Origin: Chloroflexota bacterium
Lineage (GTDB): Bacteria; Chloroflexota; Dehalococcoidia; Tepidiformales; Tepidiformaceae
Assembly (NCBI GenBank): GCA_963169135.1
Contig: CAUJEQ010000280.1
Location: 1 to 27,490 of the forward strand
Direction: 5' to 3'
Length of the DNA: 27,490 bases
Shown here: piece after piece, positions 1-8,068 of the stretch
How the letters are laid out: every line of letters starts with the position of its first letter
How positions within the stretch are numbered: the first letter of the stretch is position 1
The notes under the pieces: model-generated
The model's input: the letters and a program-made list of their open reading frames with translations, nothing else
Database searches by the model: none
What the model was told of the DNA's origin: nothing
Made by a program: the position numbers and the translations under genes

Positions 1-1
1 A

Positions 2-133
2 GACGGTGAGGCGCCGTGGGACTCCGATGGGGGGGCCGGTGGGGACGACCACGGTCATTCGCACGACCACGGGCACGGGCACAGCCACGGTCCCGGCGGC
101 CATAGCCACTCGTTCGACGATGTCGACTTCTAG
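2..133 (+). CDS. C-terminal tail of a His-rich protein (partial)
   Basis: An open frame enters from the left edge and ends in TAG at 131-133. The 43 visible residues are acidic and glycine-rich, with a histidine run around DHGHSHDHGHGHSHG and the ending SFDDVDF. Repeated His-Gly/His-Ser tails bind Ni, Zn or Co and occur in metallochaperones, SlyD-type isomerases and cation transporters, but the fold-defining part lies outside the window, so the family cannot be named. Its stop codon interleaves with that of the convergent protease gene in a shared CTAG at 130-133. The frame is credible because a biased His/Asp/Gly composition runs right up to the stop, but no start is visible. Confidence 0.55.
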   Translation, partial: DGEAPWDSDGGAGGDDHGHSHDHGHGHSHGPGGHSHSFDDVDF

Positions 134-1011
134 TCGCGGGCCAGGTTGGCGGTAATGATCGCGAAGTCCCGGGGGAAGGCCGGCACTGCGGTCGGGACCG
201 CTGATGGTGATGGCGATGGCGATGGCGTAAATCCGGCGCCCGGGTAGGCAGCGAGCAGCCCTTCGCGGTCATCGGGTGTCAGGGTGCGTTTCTGCGTGCC
301 CGCCTTCAGCGAGGCGTACATGACCGCCGTGCCGTCATTGGTGTGCCCGAGCCCGGCCGCGTGGCCCACTTCGTGCAGCACGGTCGACCAGAGGTCATAG
401 CGGTTGCCCGGGGTCGTCTCGGCGGTGGACCACTGCACGGTCGAGCTGAGTTCCATGTCGAATTCGACCAGCGGCGCACTTGCACCAGCCGAGACCGACC
501 AGACGGTGCATGTCTGCCCCAGCGTGCCGGAAGGCAGGTCATCGACGAATTTCACCGTGTTCACGCCGTCACGCTGGACGGAAGTTCCGCAGGAGCCAGT
601 TTCGCCGGTCGAGACGCCGCTCCAGGTGAACGCGAAGGTCCCGGGTGAAACGTCGTTCCAACGGGCGACCGCATCCTCGATCAGCGGCGCAGCGTCTATC
701 TCGCCGGGGGCGCCCTCGGCGTTGTAGGCGACACTGATTGGCATCGAAGCGGATGCCCAGCGGTGCTTGTTGACCGTGTACTGGGCCGAGACGGCGCCGG
801 GGGCTTCGAACTCGGGCCGGCTGATGGGTTGGCCGGCGAGGAGCACATGCCGGACGACGACGTACTCGCCGGTTGCCTGCCCGGGGCCGGGATTCGCCCG
901 GGGCGGCTCCCCTGTGGCGGCCAGGACGGCAAGCGCGCCGAATGCCAGGGTGCCCGCGAGCAAAGCCAGCGCGGACCGGCGGGCGGTACGTGGGGACCTG
1001 AGGTTCGACAC
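130..1011 (-). CDS. Secreted matrixin-like zinc metalloprotease
   Basis: This 293-residue protein is probably exported and hydrolyses peptide bonds outside the membrane. Residues 1-33 form a signal peptide: basic n-region with RRS, then a long Ala/Leu core. The zinc site HEVGHAAGLGH (residues 213-223) matches the HExxHxxGxxH pattern of metzincins, and Met231 in AVMY downstream fits the Met-turn of matrixins (M10). The region from about 85 to 250 resembles the matrixin catalytic core, including the ARWND segment near 116-120. Two cysteines, C141 and C168, could form a disulfide. The C-terminus after 255 is a Ser-Pro repeat linker followed by a short tail, with no recognisable binding domain. 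The start is GTG at 1009-1011, without a well-placed Shine-Dalgarno, so the exact start is less sure than the family. It appears monocistronic. Confidence 0.88.
   Translation of the reverse strand: MSNLRSPRTARRSALALLAGTLAFGALAVLAATGEPPRANPGPGQATGEYVVVRHVLLAGQPISRPEFEAPGAVSAQYTVNKHRWASASMPISVAYNAEGAPGEIDAAPLIEDAVARWNDVSPGTFAFTWSGVSTGETGSCGTSVQRDGVNTVKFVDDLPSGTLGQTCTVWSVSAGASAPLVEFDMELSSTVQWSTAETTPGNRYDLWSTVLHEVGHAAGLGHTNDGTAVMYASLKAGTQKRTLTPDDREGLLAAYPGAGFTPSPSPSPSAVPTAVPAFPRDFAIITANLARD
203..226. repeat. Tandem hexamer encoding a Ser-Pro linker
   Basis: Four tandem copies of GATGGY lie inside the metalloprotease gene. Read on the minus strand they encode the alternating Ser-Pro linker near the protein C-terminus. 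This is a coding microsatellite that could change linker length by slippage, not a regulatory repeat. Confidence 0.7.
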
Positions 1012-1070
1012 TATGGTCTAGCTTCCCCCCTCCGGCGGCCGAGCGCCACTACGTCAAGTGCCCGGAAGTG

Positions 1071-1110
1071 CCAGGAGGGGTGGATGGGCGAGCCCTTCCA
1101 CCCCTCCTGG
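1071..1110 (-). terminator. Strong hairpin after the lipoprotein gene
   Basis: A perfect 14-bp inverted repeat, CCAGGAGGGGTGGA at 1071-1084 and its complement at 1097-1110, has a 12-nt loop that can add three more G-C pairs. It lies 22 bp beyond the stop of the lipoprotein gene (1133). No clear U-tract follows on the minus strand, so it may act as a U-independent terminator or as a 3-prime stabilising hairpin. Confidence 0.6.
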
Positions 1111-1132
1111 GAGGTGTTCGGTCACCTCACCG

Positions 1133-1615
1133 TCACTCGGTGAAGGCGAAGTCGGCTTCCTGGCAGTCCTCGTTCGACTCAGCAGCCTTTTGCAGCCGTT
1201 CACCGGCCTCGGCCGGTGGCTCGGGGAAAGGCGTATCGCCGGCGAAGATACCGCTTTCGAGGTCTCCGTCCTTGATCTGCTCGACGCCATCCTTCAATTG
1301 CTTCGAAGCGTCGTTGTGCCAATCCTTCAGGTCAGCCGGCGGCTTCGCCTTGGCGAAGTCGTTGGCGAAGTCCTCGAAGATATCGGCGAGCTTCTCCATG
1401 GCCTTGTCTTCATCGGCCAGCGCCGAAGGGTCCTTGAAGACATCCTCGAGGTCCTTGGTGAAGTTGAGCCCCGCCTTGCAGATGGCGGCAACGTAATCTT
1501 CGTCGCTTCCGCTGCCTCCACCGCCACCATCGCCGCCACCGCACGCAGCAAACAGCGTTGCGCCCAGAGCGACGGGGGCGATCCCCGCCCAAATGGCTAC
1601 CTTGCGAATGTTCAT
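1133..1615 (-). CDS. Small acidic lipoprotein, unknown function
   Basis: The 160-residue product starts at ATG 1613-1615, chosen because AGGAGAGGT lies just upstream and because residues 1-25 form a lipoprotein signal peptide ending in LFAAC (lipidated Cys25). A Gly/Ser/Asp linker (26-39) separates the anchor from a helical, Lys/Asp/Glu-rich domain (40-160). Two more cysteines, C47 and C151, could form a disulfide that ties the two ends of this domain. It would sit on the outer face of the cytoplasmic membrane. I recognise no named family; similar small helical lipoproteins are common in Actinobacteria and Chloroflexota. The frame stays open far upstream, but the signal peptide and ribosome binding site rule out the longer forms. 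A hairpin follows the gene. Confidence 0.85.
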   Translation of the reverse strand: MNIRKVAIWAGIAPVALGATLFAACGGGDGGGGGSGSDEDYVAAICKAGLNFTKDLEDVFKDPSALADEDKAMEKLADIFEDFANDFAKAKPPADLKDWHNDASKQLKDGVEQIKDGDLESGIFAGDTPFPEPPAEAGERLQKAAESNEDCQEADFAFTE

Positions 1616-1650
1616 GACCTCTCCTTTTCGGTGCTTCCCGCCGTTCACGC

Positions 1651-1680
1651 ATTCTGTCGGCTTCGGAGGACACGCACCAA
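1651..1680 (-). promoter_or_regulatory. Possible promoter of the lipoprotein gene
   Basis: On the minus strand TTGGTG (1680-1675) and CAGAAT (1656-1651) are separated by 18 nt, about 35 nt upstream of the lipoprotein start. They resemble housekeeping -35 and -10 boxes, but the match is partial. Confidence 0.3.
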
Positions 1681-1711
1681 TCGTGCCTCGTGCCCTCCTT
1701 CGGTGACAGCG

Positions 1712-1740
1712 GAAGGGGATGGCCATTGGCCATCCCCTTC
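1712..1740 (-). terminator. Hairpin after the acyl-CoA dehydrogenase gene
   Basis: GAAGGGGATGGCC (1712-1724) and its exact complement (1728-1740) flank a 3-nt loop, giving a 13-bp perfect stem 27 bp past the dehydrogenase stop (1768). No U-run follows on the minus strand. The position between two co-directional genes fits a terminator or mRNA-end hairpin. Confidence 0.6.
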
Positions 1741-1767
1741 GTGTTTCGGCAGGTTGCCCCGAGACGA

Positions 1768-2877
1768 TTAGATCTCGAGCATCTCGGCGACGCGCTCGCG
1801 GTGGAAGTCGCCATCGCCCCAGAAGAGTTCGGCGCGCTTCTGGCGGCGGAAGAACAGCTGGATGATGTAGTCCTTGGTGAAGCCGATACCGCCATGGATC
1901 TGCTGGCCGTGGGCCACGACGCGGCGGCTGGCGTCGCTGCACCAGGCCTTCGCCATTGCGGTATCCATATCGGCCGAGGACTCGTCCTCGCTGGTTGCCC
2001 AGGCGGCCTTGTACATGATGAACCGCATGCCATCGACGTCGGTGACCATGTCGGCAGCCTTGTGCTGGATGGCCTGGAACGAGCCGATGGGGCGACCGAA
2101 CTGGACGCGCTCCTTGGCGTAGTTCACCGAGATTTCGAAGTCGCGCTGGGCGAGACCGACCAGGTAGGCGCATTCGAGGTTGGTTGCCATGTTGCGAAGG
2201 CGCGAGGCCGTCTTGTCGTCCATGTCGATGACATCGGCGGCGGCGACTTTCACGTCCTTGAAGGTGACCTCGGCCTGCTTGTCGCTGGCGATGGTCTTCA
2301 GGACGGTGACGGAGATGCCGGACTGATCGCGCGGGACGATGAAGGTGCTCAGGCGGCCATCAGGCTTCCAGGCGACGACGTGGAGGTAATCAGCCACGTG
2401 GGCGTCGGGGACGAAGAGCTTCGTGCCGTTGAGGACGAAGTCAGAGCCGCTGGCGGCGGCCTTCATCTCGATGCCTTCGCGGTCCCAGCGGCCGCTGGGC
2501 TCGGTGATCGCGTAGGTGTGGATGGCGGAGCCATCGGCGATCTTCGGGAGGTACTTCGCTTTCTGGGCGTCGCTACCGGCGAGGATGAGCTCGCTGGCGC
2601 AGACGGCGTTCGGGATGAAGGGGCCCGGGACGAGGGCGCGGCCGAACTCTTCGACGAGGACGCAGAGGTCGAGGAAGGAGAAGCCGGCGCCGCCGTGCTC
2701 CTCGGGGATCATGAGGCCCTGCCAGCCGAGGTCGGCCATCTTCTTCCAGAGGGCGGGGCTGTAACCCTTCTCATCGTCTTCCATGGCGCGGACGTGCTCT
2801 TCGGGGCATTCCTTTTCAAGGAATTCGCGAGCTGAGTTCTTCAGCAGTTCTTGTTCTTCGCTGAGGCCGAGGTCCAT
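1768..2877 (-). CDS. Acyl-CoA dehydrogenase family protein
   Basis: This 369-residue flavoprotein belongs to the family that introduces the alpha-beta double bond into acyl-CoA and passes electrons to ETF. The family layout is clear: an N-terminal helical domain from LSEEQELL, the mid beta-domain with YAITEP (122-127), and the C-terminal helical domain with ERVQFGRPIGSFQAIQH (256-272) and HGGIGFT (328-334). ATG at 2877 was chosen because MDLGLSEEQ is the usual family beginning, although the Shine-Dalgarno is weak (AGGGA). By eye, the position of the MCAD catalytic Glu is Trp353 (LFWGD) and the alternative isovaleryl-type site is Ala231, so the usual base is missing. Such sequences occur in heteromeric FadE-type enzymes. 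Substrate is unknown. A TACAAT box and two leader hairpins lie upstream. Confidence 0.93.
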   Translation of the reverse strand: MDLGLSEEQELLKNSAREFLEKECPEEHVRAMEDDEKGYSPALWKKMADLGWQGLMIPEEHGGAGFSFLDLCVLVEEFGRALVPGPFIPNAVCASELILAGSDAQKAKYLPKIADGSAIHTYAITEPSGRWDREGIEMKAAASGSDFVLNGTKLFVPDAHVADYLHVVAWKPDGRLSTFIVPRDQSGISVTVLKTIASDKQAEVTFKDVKVAAADVIDMDDKTASRLRNMATNLECAYLVGLAQRDFEISVNYAKERVQFGRPIGSFQAIQHKAADMVTDVDGMRFIMYKAAWATSEDESSADMDTAMAKAWCSDASRRVVAHGQQIHGGIGFTKDYIIQLFFRRQKRAELFWGDGDFHRERVAEMLEI

Positions 2878-2905
2878 ATGGTGGGAGTCCCTTTCACGTA
2901 GTGGC

Positions 2906-2951
2906 GGCCACGCCCAGTGCGTGGCCACGGATGCCCGGGAACGTCCCGGGC
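2906..2951 (-). promoter_or_regulatory. Two tandem hairpins in the dehydrogenase 5-prime leader
   Basis: Two perfect 8-bp GC-rich stems lie between the putative -10 box and the start of the acyl-CoA dehydrogenase: GGCCACGC with its complement (2906-2926, 5-nt loop) and GCCCGGGA with its complement (2933-2951, 3-nt loop). They would be the first structures in the roughly 85-nt leader. I do not recognise a known riboswitch. Confidence 0.45.
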
Positions 2952-2969
2952 GGTGGGTATTGCGGCGGG

Positions 2970-2975
2970 ATTGTA
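2970..2975 (-). promoter_or_regulatory. Possible -10 box for the acyl-CoA dehydrogenase
   Basis: TACAAT on the minus strand in the context GCTACAATCCC, 93 nt before the start codon. It resembles the boxes before acs and the CoA-transferase genes. No good -35 hexamer at 16-18 nt was found. Confidence 0.35.
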
Positions 2976-3028
2976 GCAGGATATTTCGCGGGGTGCGAAC
3001 AAGCGGAGCGGACCTGGGCCGGCTTCCC

Positions 3029-3057
3029 TTGACAGCGCTTGCTAGTCTCGAACGAGA
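3029..3057 (+). promoter_or_regulatory. Possible promoter/operator of the HTH gene
   Basis: TTGACA at 3029-3034 is a full -35 consensus 54 nt before the HTH start codon. The matching -10 position is poor, but a small perfect inverted repeat, TCTCG-AA-CGAGA, at 3046-3057 covers it. An overlapping operator, possibly autoregulatory, would explain this arrangement. This is inference. Confidence 0.3.
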
Positions 3058-3087
3058 AGCGACTCGTGGCAGAGTGGAGGTGCGGCT

Positions 3088-3399
3088 ATGCCAGGGGAAA
3101 CCATGGAGCCCGAGCCGGGGCCGGCGATGAGTCCTGCGCCGGCTAGAGTGTTGACGCGCATCACCGTGGCTCGGGCGCGAATCCTGCGGGAGCTGGAATG
3201 CCGGGACTCGGAGGCAGAGGCGGCAGCGGCCCTTGGACTCAGCATGAACGGCCTGCGGTCCCACATACGCGATCTCAAGGGCATCACGGGGGCCGGCTCG
3301 GTGCGGGAGATGCAGCGGTGGTGGAGGGAAAACCGTGGGGCGTGGCTGCGAGAACTGGCGGCGGCGGCCGGGGTTTCCGCATCTGATCTCGCGTCATGA
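3088..3399 (+). CDS. Small LuxR/GerE-type helix-turn-helix protein
   Basis: The 103-residue product holds one DNA-binding-like segment at about 41-64: SEAEAAAALGLSMNGLRSHI. It follows the pattern of the LuxR/GerE recognition helices (xxxEIAxxLGLSxxTVxxHxxxI), with Asn54-Gly55 where Thr-Val is usual. There is no receiver or ligand domain; the rest is a Pro-rich start and a basic, Trp-rich helical tail (REMQRWWRENRGAWLREL). ATG 3088 is favoured because GGAGGT sits 7 nt upstream; ATG 3103 and 3127 are alternatives. It is divergent from the acyl-CoA dehydrogenase and upstream of the secreted pair at 3499 and 3943, so it could regulate either one. HTH identity is by pattern only. Confidence 0.65.
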   Translation: MPGETMEPEPGPAMSPAPARVLTRITVARARILRELECRDSEAEAAAALGLSMNGLRSHIRDLKGITGAGSVREMQRWWRENRGAWLRELAAAAGVSASDLAS

Positions 3400-3439
3400 T
3401 TACGATACCCCAGGTACCATGATCGTGGTCGACCGCTGG

Positions 3440-3452
3440 GGATAGTCTATCC
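3440..3452. promoter_or_regulatory. Perfect palindrome GGATAG-T-CTATCC
   Basis: A 13-bp perfect inverted repeat with a one-base centre lies 47 bp before the start of the Tyr/Gly-rich secreted protein and 41 bp after the HTH gene. A second, imperfect palindrome, ACCATGATCGTGGT, sits at 3416-3429. Symmetry of this kind fits a dimeric repressor or activator site; the adjacent HTH protein is the natural candidate. Confidence 0.35.
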
Positions 3453-3498
3453 GTGGCGGTCGTCACCGCGAGCTTTGTAAGAGGGGGTCCTGAACGCG

Positions 3499-3936
3499 AT
3501 GCTTTGGGATGCAGCGAGAAGGTCGCGAAGCGGCAACGTGTCGAGGTGGCAGAAAACCCGGCTCCGCGCAGGGTTATTGCTGGCGGCTTGTGCACTCGTG
3601 TTTGCTGCGAGCTGGGGTGTTGCGGCTTCCGCAAGAGCCCAATCAGTCGTGATCTGCCCGATCGGTAGCTTCGGTGGGCAGTATGCGTATGGGTCAACCA
3701 CCTCCTGTCCGCTCCCAGGTGTCCTTGGAACAACTTCTTGGCTTAATCAACTGGATGACTGGGGATACTTCAACCTTAACTCCACCTATAGCGGGTGTGG
3801 AGCGTGCTACTACGATGCTGCCTTCGCCAGTTACACGACTGGCTATGGTAGCTTCCAGGTACAGGGTTACCACTATGCGTCAGTTCCGGGTTACCTTCCT
3901 GGCTACGCGTACTCTTTCTACTACTTCGAGGTGTAG
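3499..3936 (+). CDS. Secreted Tyr/Gly-rich small protein, unknown
   Basis: The 145-residue product starts at ATG 3499, with GAGGGGGT about 9 nt upstream. A basic n-region (residues 1-23) and the hydrophobic stretch GLLLAACALVFAASWGVAA form a signal peptide with a likely cut after ARA, before QSVV. The mature part of about 97 residues is very rich in Tyr (about 15) and Gly and ends in aromatic clusters such as YSFYYFEV. It has four cysteines, including a CGAC pair. There is no charge-rich or recognised domain. The DNA is visibly less GC-rich than its neighbours and shows relaxed codon use. It is followed after 6 bp by another exported protein, so the two likely form one transcript. Possible roles (adhesin, surface layer, secreted peptide) cannot be decided. 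It is probably a genuine gene because signal peptide, RBS and downstream coupling agree. Confidence 0.72.
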   Translation: MLWDAARRSRSGNVSRWQKTRLRAGLLLAACALVFAASWGVAASARAQSVVICPIGSFGGQYAYGSTTSCPLPGVLGTTSWLNQLDDWGYFNLNSTYSGCGACYYDAAFASYTTGYGSFQVQGYHYASVPGYLPGYAYSFYYFEV

Positions 3937-3942
3937 CGCACG

Positions 3943-4392
3943 ATGGAGAACACTATTGGATGGCGTAAGCGCGTGAGGTGGGCGGGGCTGACTGGAGCCA
4001 TCGGCGCCTGCGCCTTGTTGGTTGGAATCGGCGCGTTTGGGTTCACCGGTGATCAAGCCCATGGTAGTCCGGGCGCGAAACCTCCCAACGGGCTCCAACG
4101 GCTGACCGAACGCCAGTGTGCCGCGGCGCGTTCGATGTTGGAGGCTGCCCGGGTGGATTCCAATGGAAGGGTCGCTGCGCCGGAACTTGCGAACGCAAAG
4201 GCCGCGTTCGAACTCGAGTACCAGGACTCGCTGAGTTGGATCGAGGCCGGTTGCCCGCCAGATGCCCGCCGCGGCTTTATCCCGGACCCCTCGGGGAAAG
4301 GCGGATACATCCAGATCATGACGAGCCAGGGGTTCGCCGCGGACGGAACGACCGCCCAGGGCGGGATCCCTCTCGTTCCCGACTCCCGTTGA
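3943..4392 (+). CDS. Membrane-anchored or exported protein, unknown
   Basis: The 149-residue product begins at ATG 3943, 6 bp after the previous stop, with GAGGTG (the end of the upstream gene) serving as ribosome binding site. Residues 1-13 are basic, and WAGLTGAIGACALLVGIGAF (13-32) forms a membrane segment or signal peptide with no clear cleavage motif. The outer part is a mixed helical domain with two cysteines (C59 in ERQCAAA and C104 in AGCPPD), which could form a disulfide. A Gly-rich C-terminus follows. I recognise no family. Its tight spacing to the Tyr/Gly-rich protein suggests the two act together at the cell surface. Confidence 0.72.
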   Translation: MENTIGWRKRVRWAGLTGAIGACALLVGIGAFGFTGDQAHGSPGAKPPNGLQRLTERQCAAARSMLEAARVDSNGRVAAPELANAKAAFELEYQDSLSWIEAGCPPDARRGFIPDPSGKGGYIQIMTSQGFAADGTTAQGGIPLVPDSR

Positions 4393-4470
4393 TCCGGCCG
4401 AACATGTCCAGCACTCAGGCCGGATGCTGAGGCAGCGCCTACCGGAAGGACCTGCGGGCGCCGCGCATCT

Positions 4471-6435
<1,965 letters not shown>

Positions 6436-6492
6436 CGTTATTCCTCCGGGAAAGCCGCCGAGCGGGCGGTCTGTGGTGATCTCTGGTGGGGC

Positions 6493-6498
6493 ATTCTA
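6493..6498 (-). promoter_or_regulatory. Possible -10 box of acs
   Basis: TAGAAT on the minus strand within GCTAGAATGCCCC, 58 nt before the acs start. The surroundings match the boxes before the acyl-CoA dehydrogenase and CoA-transferase genes. Confidence 0.35.
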
Positions 6499-6572
6499 GC
6501 GGGTTCACCCACCGGTGACGTCTCGTCGGGAGCAAGCGCCAGCTTGCAGGCGGGAAATCAATTGCGAATGGG

Positions 6573-6601
6573 TTGACTCGGTAATGTGTTCTTACTAGCC
6601 T
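6573..6601 (+). promoter_or_regulatory. Possible promoter of the surface-protein gene
   Basis: TTGACT (6573-6578) and TAGCCT (6596-6601) are spaced by 17 nt. Transcription would begin near 6608, downstream of the GTG at 6586. This supports the ATT start at 6631 over the longer reading. The -10 match is weak (3 of 6). Confidence 0.3.
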
Positions 6602-6630
6602 CTGCCGCAACGGGACGAAAGGAGCGGACA

Positions 6631-7257
6631 ATTCTCAGAAAGAGAAAGCTAGCCCGGACGGCCTCGGCTTTGGTAATCGCCACCGCCGTGCTGTTCGTCT
6701 CGGCTCCGGGGTTCGCCTGGGACGGCACCGGCACAGTCCACGGGACCGTGCGAGTCACTGGCAGTGAGGGGAGCGTGATTGGACCGTTCTACCTTCTTGT
6801 CGTCCCGGCCACCGAGGCCGCCCGAACGATTCCAGAAGAAGAGTTCAAGGCCGCAGCGATTGTCACGGACGATCGCTGCAACTTCAAGAAAGATGGTCTT
6901 GCGCCGGGACACTACCTTGTTGGTGTCTTGCTCGCGCCGCAGGTGCTCGAAGGGGAATACCCGGAGCTGATTCGAGTGCAGACGTCACAGGCGGCGGATC
7001 CAATCTCCCTTCCGGCTGTGGAGGTGGAAGTACGCGAAGCCGGCACCGTGCGGGTCAACTTCGTGCGCAAGCCGAACCCGACGCCGCCTCCCGGGCTTAA
7101 GCCGCCGGCCTCGGGAGATGCGGTTCTCCTGGAGAGCGACGGTGAAGGGGCTGACCACATGCTGACACTCACCGGCGTTGCGCTGGTCGCACTATCGCTC
7201 GCCGGCGCCGCTTTCGGAACCGCAGCCCTGAAGCGCAACGGGAACAGCGCGAAGTAG
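6631..7257 (+). CDS. Surface-anchored beta-sandwich protein, ATT start
   Basis: The product (208 residues) has a signal peptide starting LRKRKLARTAS and running to APGFAW, then a roughly 120-residue domain with alternating beta strands (GTVRVTGSEG, FYLLVVPATE, GLAPGHYLVGV). This resembles carboxypeptidase-regulatory or Cna-B-like folds. A Pro-rich linker (NPTPPPGLKPP) and a C-terminal membrane helix (TLTGVALVALSLAGAAFGTAA) with a basic tail follow. It is thus exported and held at the outer membrane face by its C-terminus. No ATG exists near the signal peptide. The only Shine-Dalgarno, AAAGGAG (6618-6624), sits 6 nt before an in-frame ATT at 6631. The other possible start, GTG 6586, has no RBS and would give a poor leader. 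The function is unknown. Confidence 0.7.
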   Translation: MLRKRKLARTASALVIATAVLFVSAPGFAWDGTGTVHGTVRVTGSEGSVIGPFYLLVVPATEAARTIPEEEFKAAAIVTDDRCNFKKDGLAPGHYLVGVLLAPQVLEGEYPELIRVQTSQAADPISLPAVEVEVREAGTVRVNFVRKPNPTPPPGLKPPASGDAVLLESDGEGADHMLTLTGVALVALSLAGAAFGTAALKRNGNSAK

Positions 7258-7280
7258 GCGGGCGCACGACCGCGTGGAGG

Positions 7281-7312
7281 AAGAAGTCCGCCATCAATGG
7301 GGCGGACTTCTT
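7281..7312. terminator. Bidirectional terminator between convergent genes
   Basis: AAGAAGTCCGCC (7281-7292) pairs perfectly with 7301-7312 around an 8-nt loop. The plus-strand continuation is pyrimidine-rich (TTCGTCTCTCTC), and the reverse side also reads into CTTCTTCC. It sits between the surface-protein stop (7257) and the methyltransferase stop (7322), so it can end transcripts from both sides. Confidence 0.8.
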
Positions 7313-7321
7313 TCGTCTCTC

Positions 7322-8068
7322 TCAGCGCGGGCGCCAGCCGGTGAAGACCTCGCTGTGGCCCTCCGGCACCTCGCTGTGGACGAGCGGGACCGCCCCGGGT
7401 TCGAATCCGGCATCGGAGAGCACGTGCAACCACATCGCGCGCGGGAGGGCGCCGTTGACGTGATGGTCGTACTCGACGCGCGGCTCGCGGCCGTCCTCGT
7501 GGAGGACGTAGACGTAGTCAACCTGGAACGCGTACGTGCCGGGTGGGCCGGGGTAGGTCCACTCCAGGTATCGGAGCGCGCGGCCCTGGCCATCGTGCCC
7601 GCCGTGGCCGGTTTCGTAGACCAGGTTCTCGGCGGTGTGGTCGGGGCAGAAGACGGCCACGCCCCCGGGGAGGCAGTGCTCGAACGCGGTGGCCGCGAGC
7701 TGACGGATGTCCTGTTCGGTGGTGAGGTAGGAGCAGGCGTCGTGGACGAAGACCGCCTCGAACTGGCGGCCGACCCGGACGGTGCGCATGTCTCCCTGGA
7801 TGTGCGGGAGCCCCGGGTTGATCGTCCGGCTCAGCGCCAGCATTTCCTCGGAGAGGTCGGTGAGGACAACGTCGGGGATGCGCGACTTGTAGTGCGAGGC
7901 GTTGTTGCCGCCGCCCGAGCCGAGTTCGAGGAGGCTGGCCGGCAGGTGGCCGATGACGTTTTGCATCACCTGCAGGTAATAGGCCGCCTCCTCAGCGTAG
8001 TCGGCGGGGGCTGTGATGAGGTGGAACCAGTCCGCCAGTTCGTGGTACATCCGCGGGCGGGCGGTCAC
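7322..8068 (-). CDS. Class I SAM-dependent methyltransferase
   Basis: The 248-residue product has a Rossmann-type methyltransferase core: motif I LLELGSGGGNN (46-56), acidic end of strand 2 in VVLTDLS (67-73), QGDMR (91-95) and the strand-4 segment FEAVFVHDACSYL. The substrate cannot be read from the sequence; the C-terminal part (LEWTYPGPPGTYAFQVDYVYVL) is typical of small-molecule methyltransferases of the same general class. Translation probably starts at GTG 8068, whose GTGA overlaps the stop of the upstream CaiB gene, so expression would be coupled; ATG 8050 is an alternative giving MYHELADWF. It is the last gene of the overlapping operon and is followed by a hairpin. Confidence 0.88.
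   Translation of the reverse strand: MTARPRMYHELADWFHLITAPADYAEEAAYYLQVMQNVIGHLPASLLELGSGGGNNASHYKSRIPDVVLTDLSEEMLALSRTINPGLPHIQGDMRTVRVGRQFEAVFVHDACSYLTTEQDIRQLAATAFEHCLPGGVAVFCPDHTAENLVYETGHGGHDGQGRALRYLEWTYPGPPGTYAFQVDYVYVLHEDGREPRVEYDHHVNGALPRAMWLHVLSDAGFEPGAVPLVHSEVPEGHSEVFTGWRPR

Noticed and set aside
203..226. Tandem repeat as a CRISPR or regulatory array
   Set aside because: Only four 6-bp units within a coding region, explained by a Ser-Pro linker.
1690..2835. 381-residue plus-strand open frame
   Set aside because: Antisense to the acyl-CoA dehydrogenase, whose motifs are intact.
3408..3441. CCCCAG/CTGGGG inverted repeat as terminator of the HTH gene
   Set aside because: 6-bp arms with a 22-nt loop and no U-run.
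3284..3733. 149-residue minus-strand open frame
   Set aside because: Overlaps the HTH gene end and the signal peptide of the secreted protein, which has an RBS and a better product.
4392..4425. ATCCGGCC/GGCCGGAT inverted repeat as terminator
   Set aside because: 8-bp arms with an 18-nt loop and no U-run, overlapping a stop codon; too weak to call.
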